Shown one piece after another: positions 25,802-33,097 of a DNA stretch of 53,384 bases. This DNA comes from an uncultured Burkholderiales bacterium (GTDB taxonomy: Bacteria > Pseudomonadota > Gammaproteobacteria > Burkholderiales > Burkholderiaceae_C), in the NCBI GenBank assembly GCA_903864315.1, contig CAIPFK010000035.1:1-53384 (forward strand), written 5' to 3'. The notes beneath the pieces are model-generated. The model was given only the letters and a program-made list of their open reading frames with translations, ran no database searches and was not told the DNA's origin. Positions within the stretch are counted from its first letter, which is position 1. Each line of letters begins with the position of its first letter. A program made the translations under genes and the position numbers.

Positions 25802-26683
25802 ATGAAAATTTGTTCATACAACAACGCATTGCCCGGACTTGTTGAAGGCGACTGGGTCTACCCCTTGGCCGACGCTTTGAGTGCCGTGGGTGCTACCCGG
25901 GTGGGTGCCTCCATGGCCGAAGTCTTTGACGCTTTGTCCAACTCCAGCAAAGCCAAAGACGCCATTGCCCAGGCCCGTTTGGGCAAAGGTCTGCCCTTGT
26001 CCACTGTGCAACTCAAGTCCCCACTGGACAACCCCCCTGCGATTTGGGCCGCGGCATCCAACTACCGCGCCCACCAAGCCGAGATGATTGAGCGCGTGGG
26101 GTCCTATGACCGCTCACAATTCTCGCCCGATGAGTTGATGGCCGAAGTGTTTTTAAAGCCCACGTCCGCGCTGGTGGGCCCTGGTGGAACCGTGATTCTC
26201 CCCAAAATTGCCAAGCACGTGGACTTCGAATGTGAGCTTTGTGCGGTGATTGGCAAGGAGGCGCGCAACGTGTCTGAGGAACATGCATTGGACTATGTCT
26301 ATGGCTACACCATGTGCTGGGACATCAGTGTGCGCGACCCCTGGGGTCGCAAGCACAACACGCGCAACATTCGAAAGGGATTTGACACCTTTTGCGGCGT
26401 GGGTCCATGGGTCGTGACGGCCGACGAGATTGGCGAGCCACAAGACCTTCACATCCAGGTGGAGCAAAACGGCAAGACCGTGATGACAGCCCACACCGCT
26501 GACATGGTCAATGGCCTGCGCGCCCTCATTCGATTCCTCTCCAGTGTCACGACCTTGAAGCCTGGCACCTTGATCACCACGGGCACGCCTGCTGGTGTTT
26601 CTCAGTTGGCCCACGGAGACTTGCTGAGCGGCACCATCAGCAAGATTGGTGAGATGAAGTTACATGTGATTGACCAGGCTTGA
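25802..26683 (+). CDS. Fumarylacetoacetate hydrolase-family protein
   Basis: 293 residues from ATG 25802 (CAGGAG upstream). The FAH catalytic core shows the divalent-metal ligands Glu-x-Glu in VDFECELCAVIGKEARNV and the Asp in CWDISVRDPWGRK, then LKPGTLITTGTPAGV and HGDLL near the end. Relatives are acylpyruvate hydrolases, 2-oxo-hept-3-ene-dioate hydratases/decarboxylases (HpcE-type) and ureidoglycolate-lyase-like enzymes. In this neighbourhood it most likely cleaves or decarboxylates a ring-fission product. Confidence 0.88.
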   Translation: MKICSYNNALPGLVEGDWVYPLADALSAVGATRVGASMAEVFDALSNSSKAKDAIAQARLGKGLPLSTVQLKSPLDNPPAIWAAASNYRAHQAEMIERVGSYDRSQFSPDELMAEVFLKPTSALVGPGGTVILPKIAKHVDFECELCAVIGKEARNVSEEHALDYVYGYTMCWDISVRDPWGRKHNTRNIRKGFDTFCGVGPWVVTADEIGEPQDLHIQVEQNGKTVMTAHTADMVNGLRALIRFLSSVTTLKPGTLITTGTPAGVSQLAHGDLLSGTISKIGEMKLHVIDQA

Positions 26684-26749
26684 GTGTCGTGTTGACCACT
26701 GCCAACCCAGTGTTGGATGTACGGTATTGAGTCTACAAAGGAGCTTCGG

Positions 26750-27544
26750 ATGTTGTTCCCCCAAGGAAACAGAAAAATAAGCTACGACTTGGTCGGCGAC
26801 GAGGGCGCTCCTGTGGTCTTGATGGTGCACTCGCTGGCGGCAGACATGGGGCTTTGGGCCGAGCAGGTGCCGGCCTTGATCCGTGCTGGGTTTCGCGTTT
26901 TGCGCATGGATTTGCGTGGTCACGGTGCAAGCTCGTCCCTGCCAGGGGCCTACACCATCGATGCCTTGGCCGATGACTTGGTGCTGTTGCTCGATTTTTT
27001 GGGCATCAAAACATGCCACTATCTGGGGCTCTCGATTGGGGGCATGATTGGACAGTCGTTTGCCATTCACCACGCTGAGCGTTTGGAGTCCCTCTTCATT
27101 TGCGACTGTCAGTCTCAGTCACCTCCTGACGCCCAAGCGTTTTGGGGGCCACTGATTGCCACCATCGAAGCGGCGGGAACCTTGGAGCAAATTGCCGACT
27201 CGACCATGGCCCGTTGGTTGAGTCCGGCGTTTCAAAAGGCCCATCCCCACCGATGGAATCAAGTTCGACAAACAGTGGCGAGTTGCAGTGTGCAGGGGTA
27301 TGTTGGGTGTGCCTTGGCCATCGCCAACTTCAATCACACGGCTCGATTGAGCGGCGTTCAAATCCGCACCATGGTGGGGTGTGGTTCACTCGATCAGAGA
27401 AACAATCCCAAATCTTCGCAAGCCATTGCGAAATTATTTCCCAATGGGCATTACACTGAGTTTGCCGGAGGTTTGCATGTGCCCAACATCGAACTTGCCG
27501 AACAATTCAACCACACCTTGATCGATTGGCTGCACAGCGCATGA
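26750..27544 (+). CDS. Alpha/beta hydrolase, 3-oxoadipate enol-lactonase-like
   Basis: 264 residues from ATG 26750, with AAAGGAG about seven bases upstream. The oxyanion segment is VHSLAADMGLW, the LRMDLRGHGAS strand is typical, the nucleophile is Ser95 in GLSIGGM, an acidic residue is found in GCGSLDQRNNP, and the catalytic His in GGLHVPN. Overall shape resembles PcaD-type lactonases and meta-cleavage hydrolases. Its stop overlaps the start of the class II aldolase gene by four bases (ATGA), so the two are translationally coupled. Confidence 0.87.
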   Translation: MLFPQGNRKISYDLVGDEGAPVVLMVHSLAADMGLWAEQVPALIRAGFRVLRMDLRGHGASSSLPGAYTIDALADDLVLLLDFLGIKTCHYLGLSIGGMIGQSFAIHHAERLESLFICDCQSQSPPDAQAFWGPLIATIEAAGTLEQIADSTMARWLSPAFQKAHPHRWNQVRQTVASCSVQGYVGCALAIANFNHTARLSGVQIRTMVGCGSLDQRNNPKSSQAIAKLFPNGHYTEFAGGLHVPNIELAEQFNHTLIDWLHSA

Positions 27545-28242
27545 ATGACACCGTTTTAGACAAAACCATCAAAGCATGGCAATTCTTATACACCCAAGGT
27601 TTCATTGAGGGGTTTGGTCACATCAGTGTGCGCGCTGAAGATCCCCAGCAGTTCCTGATTTCTCGCCACTCGCTGGGGCTCAAAGTGAGTGCCGAGGATT
27701 TTGTGGTCATGGATTTTCAGGGCAAGAAGTTGCAAGGATCGGGGGATGCACCGGGTGAATTCCCCATTCACTTGGAAGTCTTGGCCGCCAGGCCCGATGT
27801 TCAATGTGTGATCCATTATCACGGCATGTACTCCACCGCATTCACCACCACCCACGGTCCGAGTTTGAAGCCCATCCATTTGATGGGGACCTTGTTCCAC
27901 GGTGGTATTCCAACGTACCCGGACCCCAAGCTCGTGAGTGACCGCACCCGGGGTGCAGCATTGGCCAAGTCGCTGGGGCAAGCCCGCGCTGTGCTCATGT
28001 GTGCGCACGGGGCCACCATCACGGGTTCAAGCGTCGAGGAGGCGGTGGCCGGGGCATTTTTGTTTGAAGAAAATGCCCATCGCGCGTGTATCAGTGCCAC
28101 CTTGGGGCAGCCCGTTTGGATTGAAGACGATCTGGCCACTCAGGCGGGTCTAGAACTCATCGCGTCGCGTGGTCCATTCAGACGAGTGTGGTCCATGGTG
28201 GAAGAACTCGATGCTCAATTGAAATCTCAGGCCAAGTCCTGA
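27541..28242 (+). CDS. Class II aldolase/adducin-family protein
   Basis: 233 residues. Zinc-site histidines occur in CVIHYHGMYSTAF and MCAHGATITGSS, and the N-terminal GFIEGFGHISVRAED and LISRHSLGLKV strands are typical of fuculose-phosphate-aldolase-fold proteins. The family includes aldolases, ribulose-phosphate epimerases and decarboxylases such as those acting on hydroxy aromatic acids. A C-C bond cleavage step after the adjacent hydrolases is the simplest reading. Confidence 0.87.
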   Translation: MNDTVLDKTIKAWQFLYTQGFIEGFGHISVRAEDPQQFLISRHSLGLKVSAEDFVVMDFQGKKLQGSGDAPGEFPIHLEVLAARPDVQCVIHYHGMYSTAFTTTHGPSLKPIHLMGTLFHGGIPTYPDPKLVSDRTRGAALAKSLGQARAVLMCAHGATITGSSVEEAVAGAFLFEENAHRACISATLGQPVWIEDDLATQAGLELIASRGPFRRVWSMVEELDAQLKSQAKS

Positions 28243-28334
28243 GCTTGTGATGTTGGGTCACAGTTGTCGGTTTGATGATTCGAACTGGATGCCTGTCTGA
28301 TATTTTTTGTATTTTTTAACTGAGCAAACCCTCG

Positions 28335-29057
28335 ATGACTGATTCCAAGACAGAGTTTCGCGTGATGACCTCAGGGGCCTTCACTGCTGCGCACTTCAAA
28401 TTGTTGCCTTTGGTGGAGCAACTCACAGGCAAGAAGGTCGTGACGGTGACGACTTCCATCGGTACTGGCGACATCTCCATTCCCTCGCGCTTGTCAAGGC
28501 GCGAAGCAGTGGACATCGTGATTGTGGCCGACACCGTTCTCGATCAATTCATCGAAGCCGGCTATATAGTGCAGGGCTCCAAGGTGAGGGTTGCTTCGTC
28601 TGGGATTGGCCTGGCCGTGCGAGCCGGTGCGCCCGCGCCCGACATGGGCACGGCTGACGCATTGAGGCAAACGTTGCTCAAGGCCCAGTGCATTGCTTAC
28701 TCGGCCAGTGAGAGTGGGAAATATTTGACCACGGTGCTTTTTCAGCGCTTGGGGATTGCCGAGGCGTGTTTGCCCAAGAGCCGATTTGTCGGGGGAGGTG
28801 AGAGGACTGGCGATGTGGTGGCACGTGGAGAGGCCGATCTGGCTTGTCAGCAGTTGAGCGAGCTCTACCCGGTTCAAGGCATTGAGCACATCACACCACT
28901 GCCAGGGGACTTGCAAAAAATCTCCATTTTCTCGGCCGGTGTATCGGCGTGGAGTGAAGACACTCAACAAGCGCGTGAGGTCTTGGCCTTGCTGAGTGGT
29001 GCCCAAGCGCGTGAGGTCATTCGACAAACGGGCCTGGAGCCTTACCAAGGGGCGTGA
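28335..29057 (+). CDS. ModA-like solute-binding-fold protein without signal peptide
   Basis: 240 residues that match molybdate-binding-protein-like type II domains: FRVMTSGAFTAAHFKLLPLVEQL, IGTGDISIPSRLSRREAVDIVIVAD, ASSGIGLAVRAGAP, AYSASESGKYLTTVLFQRLGI and a LPGDLQKISIFSAGVSA strand. Residue 9 already starts the first beta strand, so no export signal exists, and no ModB or ModC is nearby. Such cytoplasmic versions accompany Bug-rich catabolic clusters; a role in molybdate handling for the two molybdenum hydroxylases is tempting but unsupported. Confidence 0.78.
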   Translation: MTDSKTEFRVMTSGAFTAAHFKLLPLVEQLTGKKVVTVTTSIGTGDISIPSRLSRREAVDIVIVADTVLDQFIEAGYIVQGSKVRVASSGIGLAVRAGAPAPDMGTADALRQTLLKAQCIAYSASESGKYLTTVLFQRLGIAEACLPKSRFVGGGERTGDVVARGEADLACQQLSELYPVQGIEHITPLPGDLQKISIFSAGVSAWSEDTQQAREVLALLSGAQAREVIRQTGLEPYQGA

Positions 29058-29095
29058 TCCATGCCAAGGGTGTCATGGACTTTTTGTGGGTTGAC

Positions 29096-29124
29096 TTGAT
29101 TTTTTTTGGTTTTAGCGATATATT
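29096..29124 (+). promoter_or_regulatory. Predicted sigma-70 promoter of the extradiol dioxygenase gene
   Basis: TTGATT (29096-29101), a 17-bp T-rich spacer and TATATT (29119-29124). Start of transcription is expected near 29131, with an AGGGGA ribosome site at 29136-29141 before the ATG at 29148. Confidence 0.55.
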
Positions 29125-29147
29125 TTTTTAGTTACAGGGGAAACACC

Positions 29148-30032
29148 ATGCATTTAAGAAGCGTTGAATTGCAAATGCCCAACCGACAAGAAGCGGTTGA
29201 TTTTCTAAAGAGCCCTTGGGGCTTGGTTGAAGTGGACACGCGTGGAGCAACCACGTATCTCAGAGGTTCAGACAATTTCCATTACGCATTGTCCATCACC
29301 GAGGGCGCGGAAAAACTCGTCAAGTCGGCCACACTCATCGGCACCATGGACGAGGTCAAGGCCAGTTTTGAGCGGGTGAAGGCTGCGGGTCTCAAGCACA
29401 GCGCTTGGGTGGCACAATTCGATGAACCCGGCCATGGAGCGGGCTTCACCTTTGGTGGGCTAGATGGAGAGCCGTTTCGCGTGATTTGCGAGAAGGATCC
29501 ACAGCCTGCTGCCTTGGTGTCGGACGGAACACACCCCTTGCGCGTTGCGCACGTGGTCTTCAACACGAAGCAGCGCGAAGCGGCCTCGAAGTTGCTGATC
29601 GATGTGTTGGGCTTGAAGGTGACGGATCGAACCAAGGTCATGAATTTTTTGCGTTGCGACGATCTTCACCATGTCGTGGCCTATGCCGACTCTGAACATT
29701 CGACCTTGAATCACATTGCTTTTGAGATGCAAGACATGGACACCATGTTCTCTGGCATGGGTCGCATGAAAGACAATGGATTTGAGACCGTCTGGGGTCC
29801 TGGGCGTCACGGCCCAGGCAACAATGCCTTTGCTTACTTCATCGGTCCCTTTGGCGCTTGCATTGAATTCACCAGTGAAATTGAACGCGTGGACGACAGT
29901 TACGTCACTGGGACTCCTGACGATTGGAAATGGCCCCCTAAACGCACTGACCATTGGGGCATTGCCGTGAGGGACGACTCCAAACTGATGGCCTCAAGCC
30001 AGACATTTCACTACGAGAGCATAGCCGCTTAG
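29148..30032 (+). CDS. VOC-family type I extradiol dioxygenase-like protein
   Basis: 294 residues from ATG 29148. Two VOC domains are visible; the C-terminal one carries the iron triad His135 (RVAHVVF), His189 (LNHIAFEM) and Glu240 (CIEFTSE), plus Tyr230 and a GRHGPGNNAFAYFIGPFG strand typical of catechol-type extradiol enzymes. It should open a dihydroxylated aromatic ring next to a hydroxyl group using Fe(II) and oxygen. Relatives include BphC, HpaD-like and 2,3-dihydroxy-p-cumate dioxygenases. It is bracketed by its own promoter and a strong terminator, so it can be expressed independently of the preceding genes. Confidence 0.88.
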   Translation: MHLRSVELQMPNRQEAVDFLKSPWGLVEVDTRGATTYLRGSDNFHYALSITEGAEKLVKSATLIGTMDEVKASFERVKAAGLKHSAWVAQFDEPGHGAGFTFGGLDGEPFRVICEKDPQPAALVSDGTHPLRVAHVVFNTKQREAASKLLIDVLGLKVTDRTKVMNFLRCDDLHHVVAYADSEHSTLNHIAFEMQDMDTMFSGMGRMKDNGFETVWGPGRHGPGNNAFAYFIGPFGACIEFTSEIERVDDSYVTGTPDDWKWPPKRTDHWGIAVRDDSKLMASSQTFHYESIAA

Positions 30033-30086
30033 TTGGGGCGTTTTGGCCTAGCGTATTCGAGCGATCTTGGGTCTGAAGACCCCGAG

Positions 30087-30122
30087 GCAGCATTCAATTG
30101 AATTTGAGTGTTGCTTTTTTTT
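30087..30122 (+). terminator. Strong rho-independent terminator
   Basis: An 11-bp stem (30087-30097 with 30104-30114, two G-T wobbles), a six-base TTGAAT loop and eight T residues (30115-30122), 55 bp after the dioxygenase stop. Confidence 0.88.
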
Positions 30123-30218
30123 GTGCTGAACTGTCATCTGCTTGAGTGAGTTCCCTCGGAAAGCCCTCGTTTCTAGGCCTAACCCTGATTCGCATTTGAT
30201 CATTTTGAGTTATGGTTT

Positions 30219-30233
30219 GATTTGAATCAAATC
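30219..30233 (+). promoter_or_regulatory. Operator-like palindrome upstream of Bug copy 5
   Basis: GATTTGA-A-TCAAATC, seven-base perfect arms with a one-base centre, in an AT-rich stretch 23-37 bp upstream of the ATG at 30256. It could bind a dimeric repressor; no clear promoter hexamers could be paired with it. Confidence 0.4.
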
Positions 30234-30255
30234 TATCCAACTTCTTAAAATTCAT

Positions 30256-31236
30256 ATGTTGATCAAAGATGCAGTGAGAGTGGCGGTTTTGTCCATGACG
30301 CTTGTCGGTTCGCTCCCGGCTTGGGCCGATTATCCAGATCATCCGATCAAAATGGTGGTGGCTTGGCCCTCAGGTGGGGGCACGGACAATGTGGCCAGGA
30401 TCGTGGCGAGATACCTGGGGGAGAGGCTCAACCAGCAAGTGGTGGTGGAGAATCGCTCTGGGGCCAGCGGCTTGGTGGGGACCGAATACGTGGCGAGAGC
30501 TGCTCCCGACGGCTACACCATTCAATACACCGTGGCCGATTCTCACTCGATCAATCCGCACGTGTTCTCCAATGTGAAATACGATGCCATGAAGGATTTC
30601 ATCCCCATTGCCGTGGTCGGTGCGATGCCCAGTGTTCTCGCGATCAACCCCAAAGTGCCTGTCAACAATTTGACTCAATTCATTGCCTACGCGAAAAGTC
30701 AGCCTGGACAGTTGACCTATTCCACCTGGGGGATCGGTAGTGGGGGTCATATTCGCACCGAGGCCTTCAATGACTACGCCAAGATCAAAATGCTGCACAT
30801 CCCTTATCAGGGCTCAGCGCCCGCGTTTGCGGCGGTGGTGAGTGGCCAAGTGGATGCCACCATTGTTCCACTGAGTTTGGCCTTGGCCAATGCGCAGGCT
30901 GGACGTGTGAAAATATTAGGGGTTGACACGCCTCAACGGGTGCCAAGCTCCAACGATGTTCCGACCTTCACCGAGCAAGGCATCCCCTTGACGCTCACAT
31001 TTTGGCAAGCGGTGATGGTGCCTGCCAAAACCCCCGATGAGGTCGTCAACTTGCTCAACAAAGAGATGGCAGCTGTGCTGAGCAACCCCGAGGCGAAGGT
31101 GGCCTTGAACAAAGCGGGCGTGAGCGTGTCCAATTTTGGAGCCAGCACGGTGCCTGAGCTCAAGACGTATATGCAAAATGAGTACGTGCGCTGGGGCGGC
31201 ATCATCAAGTCCGCCGGTATCACCGCACAGCCCTAG
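30256..31236 (+). CDS. Bug/TctC-family periplasmic receptor (copy 5)
   Basis: 326 residues; signal peptide about 1-24 (AWA, then DYPDHPIKMVVAW). Ligand loops: PSGGGTDNVARIVARYL, VENRSGASGLVGTE, PDGYTIQYTVADSHSINP and HIPYQGSAPAFAAVVSG. It is monocistronic: the upstream terminator isolates it, and the next gene converges on it. The short hairpin GCCAAG-GGT-CTTGGC (31239-31253) right after the stop could end transcription but lacks a T run. Confidence 0.92.
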   Translation: MLIKDAVRVAVLSMTLVGSLPAWADYPDHPIKMVVAWPSGGGTDNVARIVARYLGERLNQQVVVENRSGASGLVGTEYVARAAPDGYTIQYTVADSHSINPHVFSNVKYDAMKDFIPIAVVGAMPSVLAINPKVPVNNLTQFIAYAKSQPGQLTYSTWGIGSGGHIRTEAFNDYAKIKMLHIPYQGSAPAFAAVVSGQVDATIVPLSLALANAQAGRVKILGVDTPQRVPSSNDVPTFTEQGIPLTLTFWQAVMVPAKTPDEVVNLLNKEMAAVLSNPEAKVALNKAGVSVSNFGASTVPELKTYMQNEYVRWGGIIKSAGITAQP

Positions 31237-31264
31237 TGGCCAAGGGTCTTGGCTGAGCGCAGCG

Positions 31265-31624
31265 CTAGGCGAGCTTGGCGCGGCTCGATTGACTCGCCGT
31301 TGCGAATTGAAAAGCTTGCCAGCGGTACGCACCTGGAAAATCGGTCGCCCCCCAGCCCAAGTCCATGGGGTGGGAGGTCTCGGCCATCGTGCAAGTGAGG
31401 TGAAAGAGGGTCAAGTCTTCTGCCGAGAGTGCACTCAAGCGACAAGTTGAGAGATGCGCCAAAATGGCTGGCATTCTGGGCAGCATGGCGTGGTAAAAGT
31501 CTGAGAGCTCTTGGTGACTCACGCTGTGCAGGCGCACAAAACGCTCCTCTTCACACTTGAGTGCCCAGTCTTTCACCCAGACTTGCAGGTCGCCAAAGGC
31601 CTGTGGGAGGTGTTCTTGTGTCAT
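31265..31624 (-). CDS. Small protein paired with Rieske oxygenase
   Basis: 119 residues starting three bases after the Rieske stop, so it is translated from the same message. It is soluble and helical, with LPRMPAILAHLSTCRLSALS, then EDLTLFHLTCTMAETSHPMDL and a GWGATDFPGAYRW tail. It is much shorter than a classical beta subunit (about 160-190 residues) and I see no cystatin-like pattern. I regard it as a conserved accessory protein of this Rieske type; function unknown. Confidence 0.7.
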   Translation of the reverse strand: MTQEHLPQAFGDLQVWVKDWALKCEEERFVRLHSVSHQELSDFYHAMLPRMPAILAHLSTCRLSALSAEDLTLFHLTCTMAETSHPMDLGWGATDFPGAYRWQAFQFATASQSSRAKLA

Positions 31625-31627
31625 GTC

Positions 31628-32830
31628 TCAGTCCTTGGCGAGCATGGCGTCAGCGGCTCGGTAGTGGTTTTGAATCAAGAGCTCTTGCTGCGATAAAACG
31701 ATGTGTTCAAAGGCGCCTGAATTGATCCCTTGAAGTGTGGTCTCCATGGTGTTCATGTCTTCGCGAATCACTTCTCTGGCGCGTGTCACTGAATACGCCT
31801 GAGCAATGGCGTCGGTGGGGTTGTCACTGCCGTAGGCAAAACGCCAGTTGCGAATCTCTGTGGTCTCGTGATCGATGGGCCAAAAGGTCATGAACGCATG
31901 AGAGTTGGCCTGAGGACCAAAGATGCAGTTGGGGAAGATATGAACAATATCAAAGCCCCATTGATCAAAGCGTGAGGGGTTGATCCCAGGCGGGTAGTTG
32001 CTCATGTCCAGTGGTGGAAACCACGGAAATAGGGGGCGTGAGTGTGCGTAAACGGCGGCTTCGGTTGGGGTTTTTTTGTGATTTTGGTTCCCATGGGTGG
32101 AGTAGCGTCCAAAATGGCGTCCCACCTCCAGATAAGGGCGGTGCCTGTCTGGATTGCCGGCCCCACCTTGGTAGTCAGGCACCGTGTTTTTGTGGATGTA
32201 CAAATTGTGATAGCCTTCACTGAAGGCGTTGGTGCCCAAATTCCAATTGGTTTTCAAGACCAATTTGTGGTCGGCGATCTTGACCCGTCCTTTTGCAAAG
32301 CCCTTGTAGCCGTGGTAAATCTCGGGGCCCAAATATTGTTCAAGGCTTTCTTGGGGTTTTTCATCCAAGCACACAAACACCAAATCTTCCCAAACTTCGC
32401 AGTTCACGGGAACCAAGCCATAGTCTTCTTTTTGTATGCCATTGAATTGGGTCGCATCAGTGATATTGACCAATTTGCCACTGGTTGAAAAAGTCCACGC
32501 ATGAAATGCACAGGTGAAGGCGCGGGTGTTGCCGGTTTGTGTTTGCACCAATTTGTCGCCTCGGTGGCGACAGACATTGTGAAATGCGCGGATTTGATCG
32601 TCTTCGCCTCGCACAATCAGCAGTGAGAGCTTCAAAGGAGGGATGTCGCTCACATAAAAGCTGCCCTTTTGCGTCAGATCGGTCATGCTTGCCGCCACGA
32701 GCCAAGCTTTTTTGAATATTTTTTCTTGCTCTAATTTAAAAAATTCGGGTGTGAAGCGCTCTTTGAGGTTCACTTTGTTTTTGCATTGGCTAGAATCGCC
32801 AGCAAAGAGAGTTTGAAATTCTTGGGCCAT
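31628..32830 (-). CDS. Rieske non-heme iron oxygenase, alpha subunit
   Basis: 400 residues. The Rieske [2Fe-2S] site is C-x-H in NVCRHRGDK and C-x2-H in FTCAFHAWTF (about residues 88-111). The mononuclear iron site has FSEGYHNLYIHKN (two His, with Glu taking the bridging role) near 210 and an Asp in REVIREDMNTMETTLQG near 360. It should hydroxylate an aromatic ring or act on a side chain. No ferredoxin or reductase gene is in the window, so electrons must come from an unlinked partner. The gene upstream on the same strand is the aminotransferase, 267 bp away. Confidence 0.92.
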   Translation of the reverse strand: MAQEFQTLFAGDSSQCKNKVNLKERFTPEFFKLEQEKIFKKAWLVAASMTDLTQKGSFYVSDIPPLKLSLLIVRGEDDQIRAFHNVCRHRGDKLVQTQTGNTRAFTCAFHAWTFSTSGKLVNITDATQFNGIQKEDYGLVPVNCEVWEDLVFVCLDEKPQESLEQYLGPEIYHGYKGFAKGRVKIADHKLVLKTNWNLGTNAFSEGYHNLYIHKNTVPDYQGGAGNPDRHRPYLEVGRHFGRYSTHGNQNHKKTPTEAAVYAHSRPLFPWFPPLDMSNYPPGINPSRFDQWGFDIVHIFPNCIFGPQANSHAFMTFWPIDHETTEIRNWRFAYGSDNPTDAIAQAYSVTRAREVIREDMNTMETTLQGINSGAFEHIVLSQQELLIQNHYRAADAMLAKD

Positions 32831-33097
32831 TGTGCTTGGGGACGCAGTGTAGTTGTGGTATCGGAGTTGGGCCGTGGATCAAGAGACTCTTGGTCATCAC
32901 GCGAGTTTGACAGGTCTTGTGTTTGCCTTCAACGGATGGAAACCCTAGTTTGAGCATGGGTTCCCCGTGTCATCCAAGGCGATGGCCACTTGTGATGAAG
33001 CTTGCCTGAGTGTTGCTTCACATCGATGGGAGCGGTGATGTATTCAATGACCATGAAATCACATTGGACCCATTCAACTTGGGTCACGCAAGCCCCA

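Noticed and set aside
31239-31253. GCCAAG-GGT-CTTGGC hairpin as a proven terminator between converging genes
   Set aside because: The stem is only six pairs and no T run follows on either strand; it is mentioned with Bug copy 5 but not scored as a terminator.
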